Source of the DNA: a bacterium BMS3Bbin10
GTDB lineage: Bacteria; Pseudomonadota; Alphaproteobacteria; Rhizobiales; Methyloligellaceae
Reading direction: 5' to 3'
DNA: 44,374 bases
Assembly: GCA_002897995.1 (NCBI GenBank)
Contig: BDTT01000013.1
Coordinates: 1-44,374, forward strand
Below are positions 35,021 to 44,196 of this stretch, in pieces (position 1 is the stretch's first letter; every line of letters starts with the position of its first letter). A model generated the notes under the pieces. The model was not told the DNA's origin, did not search any database, and worked only from the letters and a program-made list of their open reading frames with translations. A program made the position numbers and the translations under genes.

Positions 35021-36469
35021 ATGAGTATGGCCGATCAGATGCAAAACCAAGCCAATGAATTGCGCTATGTGAGCACGCGCGGGACCGCGCCCGTGCTTGG
35101 CTTCGAGGACGTTATGCTGGCCGGGCTTGCCCGCGATGGGGGTCTCTATTTGCCCGACGTCTGGCCGCGGTTCACGCCGGCCGATATTCAGGCAATGTCC
35201 GGGCTTTCATACGCGCAAACAGCCTGCCGGGTCATGGAGCCGTTTGTCGGCTCCGATATTGCGCGGGAAGAATTCGCCGAAATTGTCGAGGCGGCTTATG
35301 CCACATTTTCGCATAGTGCCGTAACGCCGCTCGTCGAGCTTGGATCCGGTCAATGGCTGCTTGAGCTGTTTCACGGGCCGACGCTCGCATTCAAGGATGT
35401 GGCCATGCAGTTGCTGGGGCGTCTCATGGACCGCACCCTGAAGCGGCGGGGGGGCCGCGCGACCATCGTCGGGGCCACTTCGGGAGATACCGGCGGGGCG
35501 GCCATAGAGGCTTTCGCCGGGCGTGAGTCGGTCGATATATTTATTCTCCACCCCCATGGCCGGGTCAGCGATGTTCAGCGCCGGCAGATGACCACGGCGC
35601 GGGCGGACAATGTGCATAACATCGCCATCAAGGGCACGTTCGACGATTGCCAGGCGCTGTTGAAGGCGCTGTTCAACGATCTTGAGCAGCGCGACCGGTT
35701 GTCGCTCGCCGGAGTGAACTCGATAAACTGGGCGCGAATCATGGCCCAGACGGTCTATTACTTCGTATCCGCGGCGGCGCTCGGGGCGCCGGAGCGGCCG
35801 GTTCGTTTCTGCGTTCCTACAGGAAATTTCGGTGATGTTTTCGCCGGTTACGCGGCGTCGCGCATGGGATTGCCGATTGATCGCCTCGTTATAGCCACGA
35901 ATGTGAATGATATCCTTGTGCGGACCCTTAAGAGCGGGCGTTATGAACCCAACGCGGTCGTGGCGACGTCGAGCCCAAGCATGGATATACAGGTATCGAG
36001 TAATTTCGAGCGGCTGATTTTCGAGGCCGCGGGACGGGACAGTGTAAGGGTTTGCCAATTGATGGACGATCTGGCCGGGCAGGGCAGTTTCACCCTGTCG
36101 GAAAATGAACTCGCATTCTTGCGCTCGGCGTTCGCCGCCGAGGCGGTTGATGAAGAACAGGTGGAGCGCACCATCCGCGAGGTCGCCCGCGAGACGGGTT
36201 ATGTCTGCGATCCCCATACCGCCGTGGGCATTGCCGCCGCGCGGCGCCAGCATACGACGAGAATACCGGTTGTGACGCTGGCGACAGCCCATCCCGCAAA
36301 ATTCCCCGATGCGGTCGAAGCCGCTACGGGCAAACGTCCGGACGTGCCATCGCGCCTTGAAGAAAAGCTCGGCGCGGATGAGCGCTTCGAAATCATCGAT
36401 AATGATTATGACGCGCTCGTCGCCTTTATTGAGGCCCGTGCCCGGGTCGTAGCGGAGCCACGCGCATGA
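35021..36469 (+). CDS. thrC: Threonine synthase
   Basis: A PLP enzyme converting O-phosphohomoserine to threonine. It is 482 aa from ATG 35021 (35027 and 35039 are alternatives), the long class found in fungi and many proteobacteria. RYVSTRGTAPVLGFEDVMLAGLARDGGLYLP is the N-terminal signature; LFHGPTLAFKDVAMQ contains the PLP lysine (K125), followed by GATSGDTGGAAIEAF and VPTGNFGDVFAGYAA. Its TGA overlaps the ATG of the next M16 gene (ATGA at 36466-36469). The thrC-M16 link is one I recall in Hyphomicrobiales. Confidence 0.96.
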   Translation: MSMADQMQNQANELRYVSTRGTAPVLGFEDVMLAGLARDGGLYLPDVWPRFTPADIQAMSGLSYAQTACRVMEPFVGSDIAREEFAEIVEAAYATFSHSAVTPLVELGSGQWLLELFHGPTLAFKDVAMQLLGRLMDRTLKRRGGRATIVGATSGDTGGAAIEAFAGRESVDIFILHPHGRVSDVQRRQMTTARADNVHNIAIKGTFDDCQALLKALFNDLEQRDRLSLAGVNSINWARIMAQTVYYFVSAAALGAPERPVRFCVPTGNFGDVFAGYAASRMGLPIDRLVIATNVNDILVRTLKSGRYEPNAVVATSSPSMDIQVSSNFERLIFEAAGRDSVRVCQLMDDLAGQGSFTLSENELAFLRSAFAAEAVDEEQVERTIREVARETGYVCDPHTAVGIAAARRQHTTRIPVVTLATAHPAKFPDAVEAATGKRPDVPSRLEEKLGADERFEIIDNDYDALVAFIEARARVVAEPRA

Positions 36470-37752
36470 GCGTGCAAACAACGGCGATGGCGAACGGCAT
36501 GCGGGTCGTGACGCATCCGATGCCGCATCTGGAGACCGCGTCCCTCGGCGTCTGGGTCGGGACGGGCGCGCGCTGCGAAGGGCCCGGCCAGCACGGCATT
36601 TCTCATCTTCTGGAGCATATGGCGTTCAAGGGCACGCACAGGCGCAGCGCGCGCGAGATTGCCGAGGAGATTGAATCCGCCGGGGGCGAACTCAATGCGG
36701 CCACGAGCCTGGAGACGACCGCCTATTACGCCCGCATGCTCAAGGACGATATTCCGCTCGCCATCGATATGCTTGGCGACATCGTTCGCAATCCGAAATT
36801 CGACGCCGGCGAACTCGCCCGTGAGCAGGACGTCATTCTGCAGGAGATTACGGCGGCGGAAGACAGCCCGGACGATGAGGCTTACGATCTGGTGCAGGAC
36901 GCCGCGTTCACCGGCCAGGCGCTGGGGCGGACAATCCTTGGCACAAAGGCGAGCGTGCGCGGTTTTACCTCCGGTGATCTCGCGGCCTACATGAAAGCGA
37001 ACTATGCGCCGGGCGCGATGGTGCTGGCGGCGGCGGGCGCGGTCGATCACGATCAGGTTGTCAGCCTTGCGCAATCCACGTTCGGAGATATGGAGAGCGG
37101 GGATCCGCCCGCGCCGGCCGCGGCCTCATACAGGGGTGGCTTCAGGCGTTCGGCGAGGCGCTTCGAGCAGTCGCATATCGTTCTGTCATATGAGGGGCCG
37201 TCCTACCGGGACGAAACCATGTATGCGGCGCAGATCCTCTCCAGCATGCTGGGCGGGGGCATGTCGTCGCGCCTGTTTCAGGAAGCGCGAGAAGCGCGCG
37301 GGCTTTGCTACTCGATCTATTCATTTTGCTGGGGCCTGTCGGATACGGGCCTGTTTGGCGTTCATGCCGCCACGGGCTCCGATCAGATGCAGGAGCTGGC
37401 GCAGGTGATCCTGCAGGAGCTTGAAAAGCTGGCGGTCGATCTGGTCGGGGACGCCGAACTCGCGCGCGCCAAGGCACAGCTCAAATCAGGGCTTCTGATG
37501 AGTTTGGAGAGTTCCGGCTCCCGCGCCGAGCAACTGGCGCGTCAAATGCTGGTATTCGGCAAGCCGCTGGCTGTGACCGAGCTGGTGGAAAAGGTCGAGG
37601 CTGTCGACCGGGAAGCGGTGCGCGCGCTTGCGGGGAAGATCATAATTGGCGGGAAATCAAGCGCCTCGGCTGTTGGACCCCTGAAGGACCAAAATGCCCT
37701 CGAGCGGCTCATCGGGCGGCATGAGCCGGTTACAGCCAGGGCGGCGGAGTAG
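36466..37752 (+). CDS. M16 family zinc peptidase (processing peptidase-like)
   Basis: A 428-residue metallopeptidase of the mitochondrial processing peptidase beta type. The zinc motif HLLEH is at residues 47-51, followed by DVILQEITAAEDSPDD with the third ligand. The second domain has FQEAREARGLCYSIYSF, including the R/Y substrate pair, so unlike the pair at 2.5-5.3 kb one chain holds all catalytic features and could act as a homodimer. No signal peptide, so it is probably cytoplasmic. Translationally coupled to thrC. Confidence 0.93.
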   Translation: MSVQTTAMANGMRVVTHPMPHLETASLGVWVGTGARCEGPGQHGISHLLEHMAFKGTHRRSAREIAEEIESAGGELNAATSLETTAYYARMLKDDIPLAIDMLGDIVRNPKFDAGELAREQDVILQEITAAEDSPDDEAYDLVQDAAFTGQALGRTILGTKASVRGFTSGDLAAYMKANYAPGAMVLAAAGAVDHDQVVSLAQSTFGDMESGDPPAPAAASYRGGFRRSARRFEQSHIVLSYEGPSYRDETMYAAQILSSMLGGGMSSRLFQEAREARGLCYSIYSFCWGLSDTGLFGVHAATGSDQMQELAQVILQELEKLAVDLVGDAELARAKAQLKSGLLMSLESSGSRAEQLARQMLVFGKPLAVTELVEKVEAVDREAVRALAGKIIIGGKSSASAVGPLKDQNALERLIGRHEPVTARAAE

Positions 37753-37768
37753 GGGCGGGTGAACGCAA

Positions 37769-38356
37769 TTGGCATTTCTTAGATCAATCGCACCACCTGA
37801 ATCCGGCCCTGTCGTGCATGGGGACGGCGTCTATTTGCGGGCGCCGCAAATGTCCGATTATCCGGATTGGGTGGAACTTCGGGCTGTGAGCCGGGATTTC
37901 CTGACTCCCTGGGAGCCGGCCTGGACCAGCAGCGAGCTTACCCGCTCCTCGTTCCGGCGCAGGCTGAAATATTATGCGCGGGATTTGCGCGAAGATCTGG
38001 GCTATGCATTTTTCCTGTATGACGGCGATGAGGATTCGCTTCTCGGCGGGGTGACGCTTTCGAATGTGCGCCGGGGTGTAACCCATGCCTGCACGCTGGG
38101 TTACTGGATCGGCGCGCCATATGCCGATCAAGGTAAAATGACTGCCGGTGTGAGGGCGATCATACCGTTTGTTTTCGACACGCTGCGTCTTCACCGTCTT
38201 GAGGCTGCATGCTTGCTACGCAATGAAGCATCCATAAAATTATTGGAGCGGGTCGGGTTCTCCCGTGAAGGACTGGCGCGCCGTTATTTGAAAATCAACG
38301 GCAGCTGGCAGGATCACGTGACGTATGCGTTGCTTGAGGACGATGTCCGCAGCTGA
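37769..38356 (+). CDS. GNAT family N-acetyltransferase, RimJ/RimL-like
   Basis: A 195-residue acetyl-CoA-dependent acetyltransferase resembling RimJ, which acetylates the N-terminus of a ribosomal protein. VYLRAPQMSDYPDWVELRAVSRDFLTPWEP is the typical N-terminus; LGYWIGAPYADQGKMTAGVRAIIPFVF is the acetyl-CoA loop, and LEAACLLRNEASIKLLERVGFSREG the C-terminal signature. It starts at TTG 37769 with GGGGCGGG upstream. The substrate here is unproven. It follows the M16 gene by 16 bases. Confidence 0.88.
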   Translation: MAFLRSIAPPESGPVVHGDGVYLRAPQMSDYPDWVELRAVSRDFLTPWEPAWTSSELTRSSFRRRLKYYARDLREDLGYAFFLYDGDEDSLLGGVTLSNVRRGVTHACTLGYWIGAPYADQGKMTAGVRAIIPFVFDTLRLHRLEAACLLRNEASIKLLERVGFSREGLARRYLKINGSWQDHVTYALLEDDVRS

Positions 38357-38399
38357 CCGAGAATTGGTTTTGTGGAATGGGACAAGGAATTTCGCAAAA

Positions 38400-41300
38400 G
38401 TGAGTTTTGAGAGTTTTACAAGCCGGTTGCGGGCGTCCATGGGCGCCGCCGTGGATTGGCGCGCGCACCGCGCGGCGCTCCTCGCACTCCTGACTCTGCT
38501 CATTTTCGGTCTTGCTCCGGCGTTTGCCCTGGAGCCGATCCTGATCGATCCGGATACGGACCGGATCGATGTCACCGCAAAGGGTGAACTTTATGAGGGC
38601 CGTGGCGATAAGCTGCAAATCGAGACAGTGCCCGGCGCTGACGGGATCGTCGGGCGCATGGCCGTGCAGGCGACGACGACAGGCACCAACCCGAGCTGGA
38701 TCGTGTTTGCACTCAAAAACGGAACCGAAAAACCGATCGTTAGATGGCTCACCGCGCAGCGCTATACACTGGTGGGGTCGTCGGTTTTCTGGCCGGATCT
38801 GGATTCGGGCCGTGTCGCGGCGGTCACGCCGTCGCTCGGGTTTCTCCCCAAGCGAATAGCCAATGACCAGGCCGACATATTTTCTCTGACCATTGAGCCT
38901 GGCGCCGTCATCACATTCATTGTGGAGATGAGTTCGCTTCAGGTGCCGCGGCTGAATTTGTGGAAGCCGGAGGCCTATGAGCGCCAGCTCAAGGACCGGA
39001 TGCTGTTCAATGGAATTTTGCTCGGCATTGTCGGCCTCACCGCGATATTCCTTACAGCGGTTTTTGCCGCCAACCACAAATCGATCTTTCCCGCAGCAGC
39101 TCTGGTCGCCTGGGCCGCGCTAGCGCTTTTCTGTGTCGACTTCGGGTTCTGGAACAAACTGTTCAAGTTGAGCGCGGAGGACAATGCGGTATACCGCGCC
39201 GCATCGGAGGCGGCCTTTGTCGCATCGCTTGTGGTTTTCCTCTACTCCTTCTTAAGGGTCAGGCTCTGGCATAACTGGATCAAGCTCGCCTTTGGCGCCT
39301 GGATATGCGCGCAGGTGGCGCTGATCGGTTTGACCTTGATCGACCCGCGCCTTGCTTCGGGCCTCGCGAGAGTCTCGCTCGTCGGCGTCGGGGCCATCGG
39401 TGCGTTGCTGATCACTTATCTGGCGCTGAGGGGCCAGGAGCGCGCCATGTCGCTGGTGCCCACATGGATGCTGCTTCTTGTCTGGATATTCGGGGCGAGC
39501 CTTGTTGTCCTTGGCCAGCTTTCCGGTGAAATCATCGTATCGAGCCTGCTGGCGGGCCTAGTGCTTCTGATCGTGCTGCTCGGCTTTACGGTCACGCAAT
39601 ATGCCTTTCGTGGCGGCACACCGTTTCATGGCGGTCCCCCCGGTCAAATGCAACTCAGTACCCTGGCGCTCGAGGGGTCCGGCACCGCTATATGGCAATG
39701 GAACATGCGCCGCGGCGATCTCTCGGTTGGTGTGGAAGTTGAAGAAGCGCTCAGCCTTCCAGAAGGCATGCTTGAGGGCTCTTTGGAGGAATGGCTCAGG
39801 CATGTCCATCCCGCCGACCGCGATCGCTTCCGGCTGTTGCTGTGGTCGCTGCAGGAGAAAGGCGGGGGAGAGTTGAACACCGATTTCCGCATGCAGAGGG
39901 CGGACGGCTCTTATCTGTGGTTTGAGTTGCGCGCGCACACGGTGGAGAGCCCGGTATCGGATTCCGCGCAACGATGCGTTGGCCTGATGCGCGATATTTC
40001 AGGGCAGAAACGGACAAGTGAACGTCTGCTGCATGACGCCGTACATGATAGCCTGACGGGCCTGCCCAACCGCGAGCTGTTTCTCGACCGGCTGAGCGGC
40101 GCCGTCATGCGGGCGGAGGAGAGCAACGGCAATCGCCCGACAGTCCTGTTTATCGACATCGACCGCTTCAAGAATGTGAACAAGAGCCTCGGACTGGTTG
40201 TCGGGGACAGTATGCTGCTCACCCTCGCCCGGCGGTTGAGCCGGCATCTCAATCCGCAGGATACGATGGCGCGCATTGGCGGCGACCAGTTTGCCGTTCT
40301 GATCGTTTCGGATTCCGAGCCCCAGCATATCGCTCTTCTGTCGGAACGAATCCGCCGTTCGCTTCGAAGCCCCATGCGCATATCCGGCAAGGAGATCATC
40401 CTGACCGGTTCCATTGGCATCGCCGTCTATGACGGCAAGCAGGAGACCCATCAGGACCTGCTCAAGGAGGCTGAGATCGCCATGTTCCGGGCCAAGCGGT
40501 CGGGCTCCGACAGGGTCGATATTTTCAAGGCCAGCATGCGCGGCAGCGAAGAGGGGCGTTTGCCGCTTGAAAGCGAGTTGCGCCGGGCGATCGAGCGCAA
40601 GCAAATCAAGGTTCTGTATCAGCCAATCACAAATCTGGAAGCCAACACGCTGTCCGGCTTTGAGGCGCTGGTGCGTTGGGATCACCCCAAACGCGGGCGG
40701 TTGAGCCCGGACGATTTTGTGCCGATCGCCGAGGAAACCGGGCTTATCAGCGAATTGGGCAGCTATGTGCTGGACCAGGCGCTCAAGCAGGCCGTGCGCT
40801 GGCAGAAGGCCCTGCCAAGGGCGCAATCTCCGATTTTCGTCTCTGTCAATGTGTCCAGCAGCCAGTTGTTCCGGCGGGACCTGTTGCAGCAGATCCGCTC
40901 CATTCTGTCGCGTGACGCGGTGCCCAAGGGGACATTGTGGCTCGAGGTTACTGAATCCATGGTCATGGAAAACCCCGAGCAAGCGATTGAGATCATGAAG
41001 CTTTTGAAGGAGCTGGGAGCGGGGCTGTCGCTTGATGATTTTGGAACCGGCTTTTCATCGCTCAACTATCTGCACCGTTTCCCGGTGGATACCATCAAGG
41101 TCGACAAGTCATTTATCCGGGACGCGGAACGTGAGGGCGCCACACCGGTTATCCTGCGCTCTATCGTGGCCATGTCGCATGAGCTGGGCAAAAAGGTCGT
41201 TGCCGAGGGCGTCGAATCCGCTGCCAACGCCGACTTTTTGCGCTCGATCGGCTGCGAATTTGCGCAAGGATTTTATTTTGGAGAACCGATGAGCGACAGG

Positions 41301-41495
41301 GGGGCGATGAGCCTGGTTTCCACTCTCGCCAAGGCCCAGAAGAAGCAAAATTCCAGGCGCGCCCGCCGCGCTCCGGCGAAAGTGCCCGCCAAGCCGGCCG
41401 CGCCGGCGCCTGTTGCCAGGGAAGGGGCCGGCGCGCGCCGCGCTGCTGCCGCGCCCCTGCCTGCACCCGGTGCGCCCACGCCGCGTCAGGCGTGA
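38400..41495 (+). CDS. Membrane GGDEF/EAL c-di-GMP protein with 7TM sensor region
   Basis: A 1031-residue predicted cyclic-di-GMP phosphodiesterase. After a signal segment ([17 protein letters not shown]) come a periplasmic beta domain, a seven-helix region of the 7TMR-DISM type (about 185-400), a PAS domain ([11 protein letters not shown]...), a GGDEF domain whose active-site motif is GGDQF at 627-631, and an EAL domain with EALVRW at 755, VNVSSSQL, and [10 protein letters not shown] at 879. The EAL motifs look intact while the cyclase motif is altered, so degradation or GTP sensing is likelier than synthesis. GTG 38400, with AAGGAA upstream, is preferred over ATG 38343. The tail is Ala/Pro/Arg-rich. 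Its 3' end overlaps yqgE by 10 bases. Confidence 0.9.
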   Translation: MSFESFTSRLRASMGAAVDWRAHRAALLALLTLLIFGLAPAFALEPILIDPDTDRIDVTAKGELYEGRGDKLQIETVPGADGIVGRMAVQATTTGTNPSWIVFALKNGTEKPIVRWLTAQRYTLVGSSVFWPDLDSGRVAAVTPSLGFLPKRIANDQADIFSLTIEPGAVITFIVEMSSLQVPRLNLWKPEAYERQLKDRMLFNGILLGIVGLTAIFLTAVFAANHKSIFPAAALVAWAALALFCVDFGFWNKLFKLSAEDNAVYRAASEAAFVASLVVFLYSFLRVRLWHNWIKLAFGAWICAQVALIGLTLIDPRLASGLARVSLVGVGAIGALLITYLALRGQERAMSLVPTWMLLLVWIFGASLVVLGQLSGEIIVSSLLAGLVLLIVLLGFTVTQYAFRGGTPFHGGPPGQMQLSTLALEGSGTAIWQWNMRRGDLSVGVEVEEALSLPEGMLEGSLEEWLRHVHPADRDRFRLLLWSLQEKGGGELNTDFRMQRADGSYLWFELRAHTVESPVSDSAQRCVGLMRDISGQKRTSERLLHDAVHDSLTGLPNRELFLDRLSGAVMRAEESNGNRPTVLFIDIDRFKNVNKSLGLVVGDSMLLTLARRLSRHLNPQDTMARIGGDQFAVLIVSDSEPQHIALLSERIRRSLRSPMRISGKEIILTGSIGIAVYDGKQETHQDLLKEAEIAMFRAKRSGSDRVDIFKASMRGSEEGRLPLESELRRAIERKQIKVLYQPITNLEANTLSGFEALVRWDHPKRGRLSPDDFVPIAEETGLISELGSYVLDQALKQAVRWQKALPRAQSPIFVSVNVSSSQLFRRDLLQQIRSILSRDAVPKGTLWLEVTESMVMENPEQAIEIMKLLKELGAGLSLDDFGTGFSSLNYLHRFPVDTIKVDKSFIRDAEREGATPVILRSIVAMSHELGKKVVAEGVESAANADFLRSIGCEFAQGFYFGEPMSDRGAMSLVSTLAKAQKKQNSRRARRAPAKVPAKPAAPAPVAREGAGARRAAAAPLPAPGAPTPRQA

Positions 41496-42103
41496 CCGGA
41501 ATCGTTCACCAGGCGCGAAGGATCAATCCCGATTTTCTTCAGAGCCCGCAGGTACTTGTTATCGATATTGCGGTCGAAGAGAATTTCCGGGTCGGCGGGA
41601 CAATGCAGCCAGCCATTGGACTGGAACTCATCTTCTAACTGGCCGGGCGCCCAGCCCGCATAGCCCAGCGCCAGAAGCGCCTTGTCCGGCCCGTCGCCAC
41701 TGGCGATTGCGCGCAGTATATCGACTGTCGCCGTCAGGCTGACGCGCTCATCGATCGGCAGGGTGCTGTCTTCAGCGTAATAGTCGCTGCTGTGAAGCAC
41801 AAATCCGCGCGCGGATTCCACCGGACCGCCAACATGGACCGCAATATCCGCCTTTGACGGCGGTAAATGAATCGCTTCCCCTTCGCCGGCGATGTTCAGC
41901 TGCTCAAGAAGTTCGGCGAAATCGATATTGGGTGCGCGTTGATTGATGATGATCCCCATGGCTCCATCTGCGGAATGGGCGCACAGATAGATCACCGCGC
42001 GCGCAAATCTCGCGTCGGCCATGGCCGGCATCGCAATGAGCATTTGACCGTCGAGAAACCGGTCGCCCATTTCAATTTTGTCTTCGGATCGGCTTGTTGA
42101 CAT
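41486..42103 (-). CDS. YqgE/AlgH family protein (UPF0301)
   Basis: A 205-residue protein of the UPF0301 family, function unsettled. [57 protein letters not shown] and [25 protein letters not shown] are strongly conserved family segments. No signal peptide. It converges on the GGDEF/EAL gene with overlapping stops and diverges from the DsbD-N-like gene 192 bases away. The linkage to that gene and to a peroxiredoxin is one I recall in alphaproteobacteria. Confidence 0.94.
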   Translation of the reverse strand: MSTSRSEDKIEMGDRFLDGQMLIAMPAMADARFARAVIYLCAHSADGAMGIIINQRAPNIDFAELLEQLNIAGEGEAIHLPPSKADIAVHVGGPVESARGFVLHSSDYYAEDSTLPIDERVSLTATVDILRAIASGDGPDKALLALGYAGWAPGQLEDEFQSNGWLHCPADPEILFDRNIDNKYLRALKKIGIDPSRLVNDSGHA

Positions 42104-42295
42104 AGCATGACGTTAACCCTTCGGGACCGGGCTTGTGAAGGCTTATGACGTAAATTCCGAAGCGGGAATGGCGCAAGATTCACGCAAGTGTGATGATTTG
42201 TAATTCCGGCCGGCTCGTAATCTCTGGTGAGGGAATGTAAACTCGATACGGATATACTTTGACGCACAGCCGAGGCAGCAAGCCCAGAGAGCCGG

Positions 42296-43186
42296 ATGTC
42301 CATTCAGAACTCACATTTTTCGATCGGGCCCGCCTGGTCCGGTCTGGCAGCCGCCGCGACGGTGGCGCTGGCGTCCGCCACTATGGCCGGAGTTACGCCC
42401 GCCGGGGCCGGATCGGCGTCCGACTGGGAGTCGAAGAACAATTTCGCCACGCGGCTGATAGCCGACACGGTCCCATGGCAGGACAGGCAAAAGGCGCTTG
42501 TGGCGGGCGTCCACATCAAACTCGACGAGGGCTGGAAGACCTATTGGCGCTATCCCGGCGATTCCGGGATTCCGCCAAGATTTGACTGGTCGGGTTCAGG
42601 CAATTTGAAGCAGGCGCGCGTACTCTGGCCCGCGCCGACGCGGTACCGCGACGCCGCCGGCCTGTCGATCGGTTACAAAAATGAAGTGATTTTCCCGATC
42701 CTCATCGAGCCGGTCAATGCGGGGCAGCCAATCGAACTGCGCCTGAAAATGGAGTTTGCGGTCTGTGCCGAAATTTGCATTCCCGCCGAGGCCGACTTGA
42801 AGTTGACGGTTGGCGAAGGCGGCTTTTTCTCGCGCAGTTATGAACCGTTGCTCTCCCGCTATCTTGGGCGGGTGCCTGGCAAACAAACCTCCGGTTCGGG
42901 CTTTTCGGTCAGCCAGACCAAAGCGGAGCTTTTCGGCAATGCCCCTTACCTCAGTGTTGATGCGCGGTTTCCAGAAGGGACAAAGGGCGCGGATCTTTTC
43001 ATTGAGGGGCCCGAGGATTTCTATCTTGCGCCCGCCGAACCCGTGGACAGGCGCAGCGACGGGACTGTTCGCTTCAAGGTTGATCTGACCAAGGGGGATG
43101 ACCCTAAGGACCTCAAAGGCAAGACGGTCACCCTGACGCTGGTCACGAAAACCGCGCAGGCGGAGACCACCTGGCGGATTAAATAA
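42296..43186 (+). CDS. Secreted protein with DsbD N-terminal-like domain
   Basis: A 296-residue exported protein resembling the periplasmic alpha domain of the thiol reductase DsbD, without its membrane part. A signal peptide (AAAATVALASATMAGVTPAGA) precedes the domain. GWKTYWRYPGDSGIPPRFDWSGS and VCAEICIPAEA are the family hallmarks; C157 and C161 form the expected CxxxC redox pair. It probably accepts electrons from an inner-membrane CcdA/DsbD-like partner not present here. It lies upstream of a peroxiredoxin, consistent with a redox role. Confidence 0.87.
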   Translation: MSIQNSHFSIGPAWSGLAAAATVALASATMAGVTPAGAGSASDWESKNNFATRLIADTVPWQDRQKALVAGVHIKLDEGWKTYWRYPGDSGIPPRFDWSGSGNLKQARVLWPAPTRYRDAAGLSIGYKNEVIFPILIEPVNAGQPIELRLKMEFAVCAEICIPAEADLKLTVGEGGFFSRSYEPLLSRYLGRVPGKQTSGSGFSVSQTKAELFGNAPYLSVDARFPEGTKGADLFIEGPEDFYLAPAEPVDRRSDGTVRFKVDLTKGDDPKDLKGKTVTLTLVTKTAQAETTWRIK

Positions 43187-43310
43187 CCGGCGGAGCCGCG
43201 CCGGATTTCTGATACATGTGCAATAAACGGCTGTCCCGGACAACCGCTTGGCCGGAGGAAAGGATGCGGATATGTTGGCTCGAATTTCCGCCCCAACCCG
43301 AGGAGTGAAC

Positions 43311-43796
43311 ATGGCGATCAGCGTTGGCGACAGGCTGCCCGATACAACCTTCAAGGTCCTGACGGACGACGGTCTGGCCGATATGACCACCCAGGACGTT
43401 TTTGCCGGCAAAACCGTTGTGGTGTTTGCCGTGCCGGGGGCTTTTACGCCGACATGCAACGCGTTGCATGTCCCGAATTTTCTTGGGGCTCTCGATGCGC
43501 TGAAGGCCAGGGGGGTCGATACGGTCGCCTGCATTTCCGTCAATGACGCCTTCGTTCTCAACGCCTGGGCCAAATCCACCGCGGCGGATGGCAAGATCCT
43601 GTTTCTGGCCGATTGGAATGCCGGCTTCACGAAAGCCGCGGGGCTGGAGTTCGACGCCTCGGGCAACGGACTGGGGACCCGCTCGAAGCGTTTTTCCATG
43701 GTCGTGGAAGACGGTGTCGTGAAGGTGCTGAATATCGAGGAAATTCCGAAGGTCGTCGATCTCAGCAGTGCCGAGAAAATCCTTGAGGCGCTCTAG
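43311..43796 (+). CDS. Peroxiredoxin, Prx5/AhpE-like (thioredoxin-dependent)
   Basis: Reduces hydroperoxides with a peroxidatic cysteine. It is 161 aa. VVVFAVPGAFTPTCNALHVPNF has C49 in the PGAFTPTC motif of the Prx5 group; a second cysteine follows in TVACISVND. ATG 43311 has a GAGGAG Shine-Dalgarno; upstream in-frame starts to 43248 are unlikely. The stop TAG at 43794-43796 is part of a CTAG directly at the border of an IS5-family element, so the 3' untranslated region and any terminator have been replaced. Confidence 0.95.
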   Translation: MAISVGDRLPDTTFKVLTDDGLADMTTQDVFAGKTVVVFAVPGAFTPTCNALHVPNFLGALDALKARGVDTVACISVNDAFVLNAWAKSTAADGKILFLADWNAGFTKAAGLEFDASGNGLGTRSKRFSMVVEDGVVKVLNIEEIPKVVDLSSAEKILEAL

Positions 43797-43809
43797 GGTC
43801 TGTGGACAT

Positions 43810-44196
43810 TTAGCGCAATGCGATGATGGTTGCGGCGATGGTCCAGGTTGCTTCGTAGCTTGTGTCGGTTTTGTCGTATCGGGTGTTCACGCCTCGGAAC
43901 TCCTTGATTTTGCTGAAGTAGTTTTCGATGAGATGGCGCCACTTATAGGCGTGCTCGTCATGGGGGATGTGGATGACCCTGTTGCGTTTGGCCGGAATAA
44001 CGGCTGTCGCATTGCGGGCCTTGAGAGCGTCACGCAGATGATCCGCGTCGAAGGCCTTGTCGGCCAGCATGGCATCAAAAGACAGCCCTTCGATCAGCGC
44101 TGGTACACCGGTGATTTCGCTGCGCTGGCCCGGAAGCAGCTTGAAGCGCACGAGGTTGCCTAAAGCATCGGTGAGGGCCAGAACTTTGGTCGTCAA
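43810..44196 (-). CDS. IS5-family transposase, second frame (orfB)
   Basis: The C-terminal catalytic part of the DDE transposase: LTTKVLALTDALGNLVRF, LADKAFDADHLRDAL (second aspartate) and IENYFSKIKEFRGVNTRYDKT (glutamate). The frame is open further upstream as TLNQAIGRSKGG, joined to orfA by a -1 shift at an A4G5 run. It is probably not started independently at TTG 44196; a fused OrfAB is the expected active product. The C-terminus is complete with TAA at 43810-43812. Confidence 0.88.
   Translation of the reverse strand: MTTKVLALTDALGNLVRFKLLPGQRSEITGVPALIEGLSFDAMLADKAFDADHLRDALKARNATAVIPAKRNRVIHIPHDEHAYKWRHLIENYFSKIKEFRGVNTRYDKTDTSYEATWTIAATIIALR

Noticed and set aside
35207-36481. Long open frame antisense to thrC
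   Set aside because: It mirrors codon structure of a GC-rich gene; the composition has no domain and thrC is certain on the other strand.
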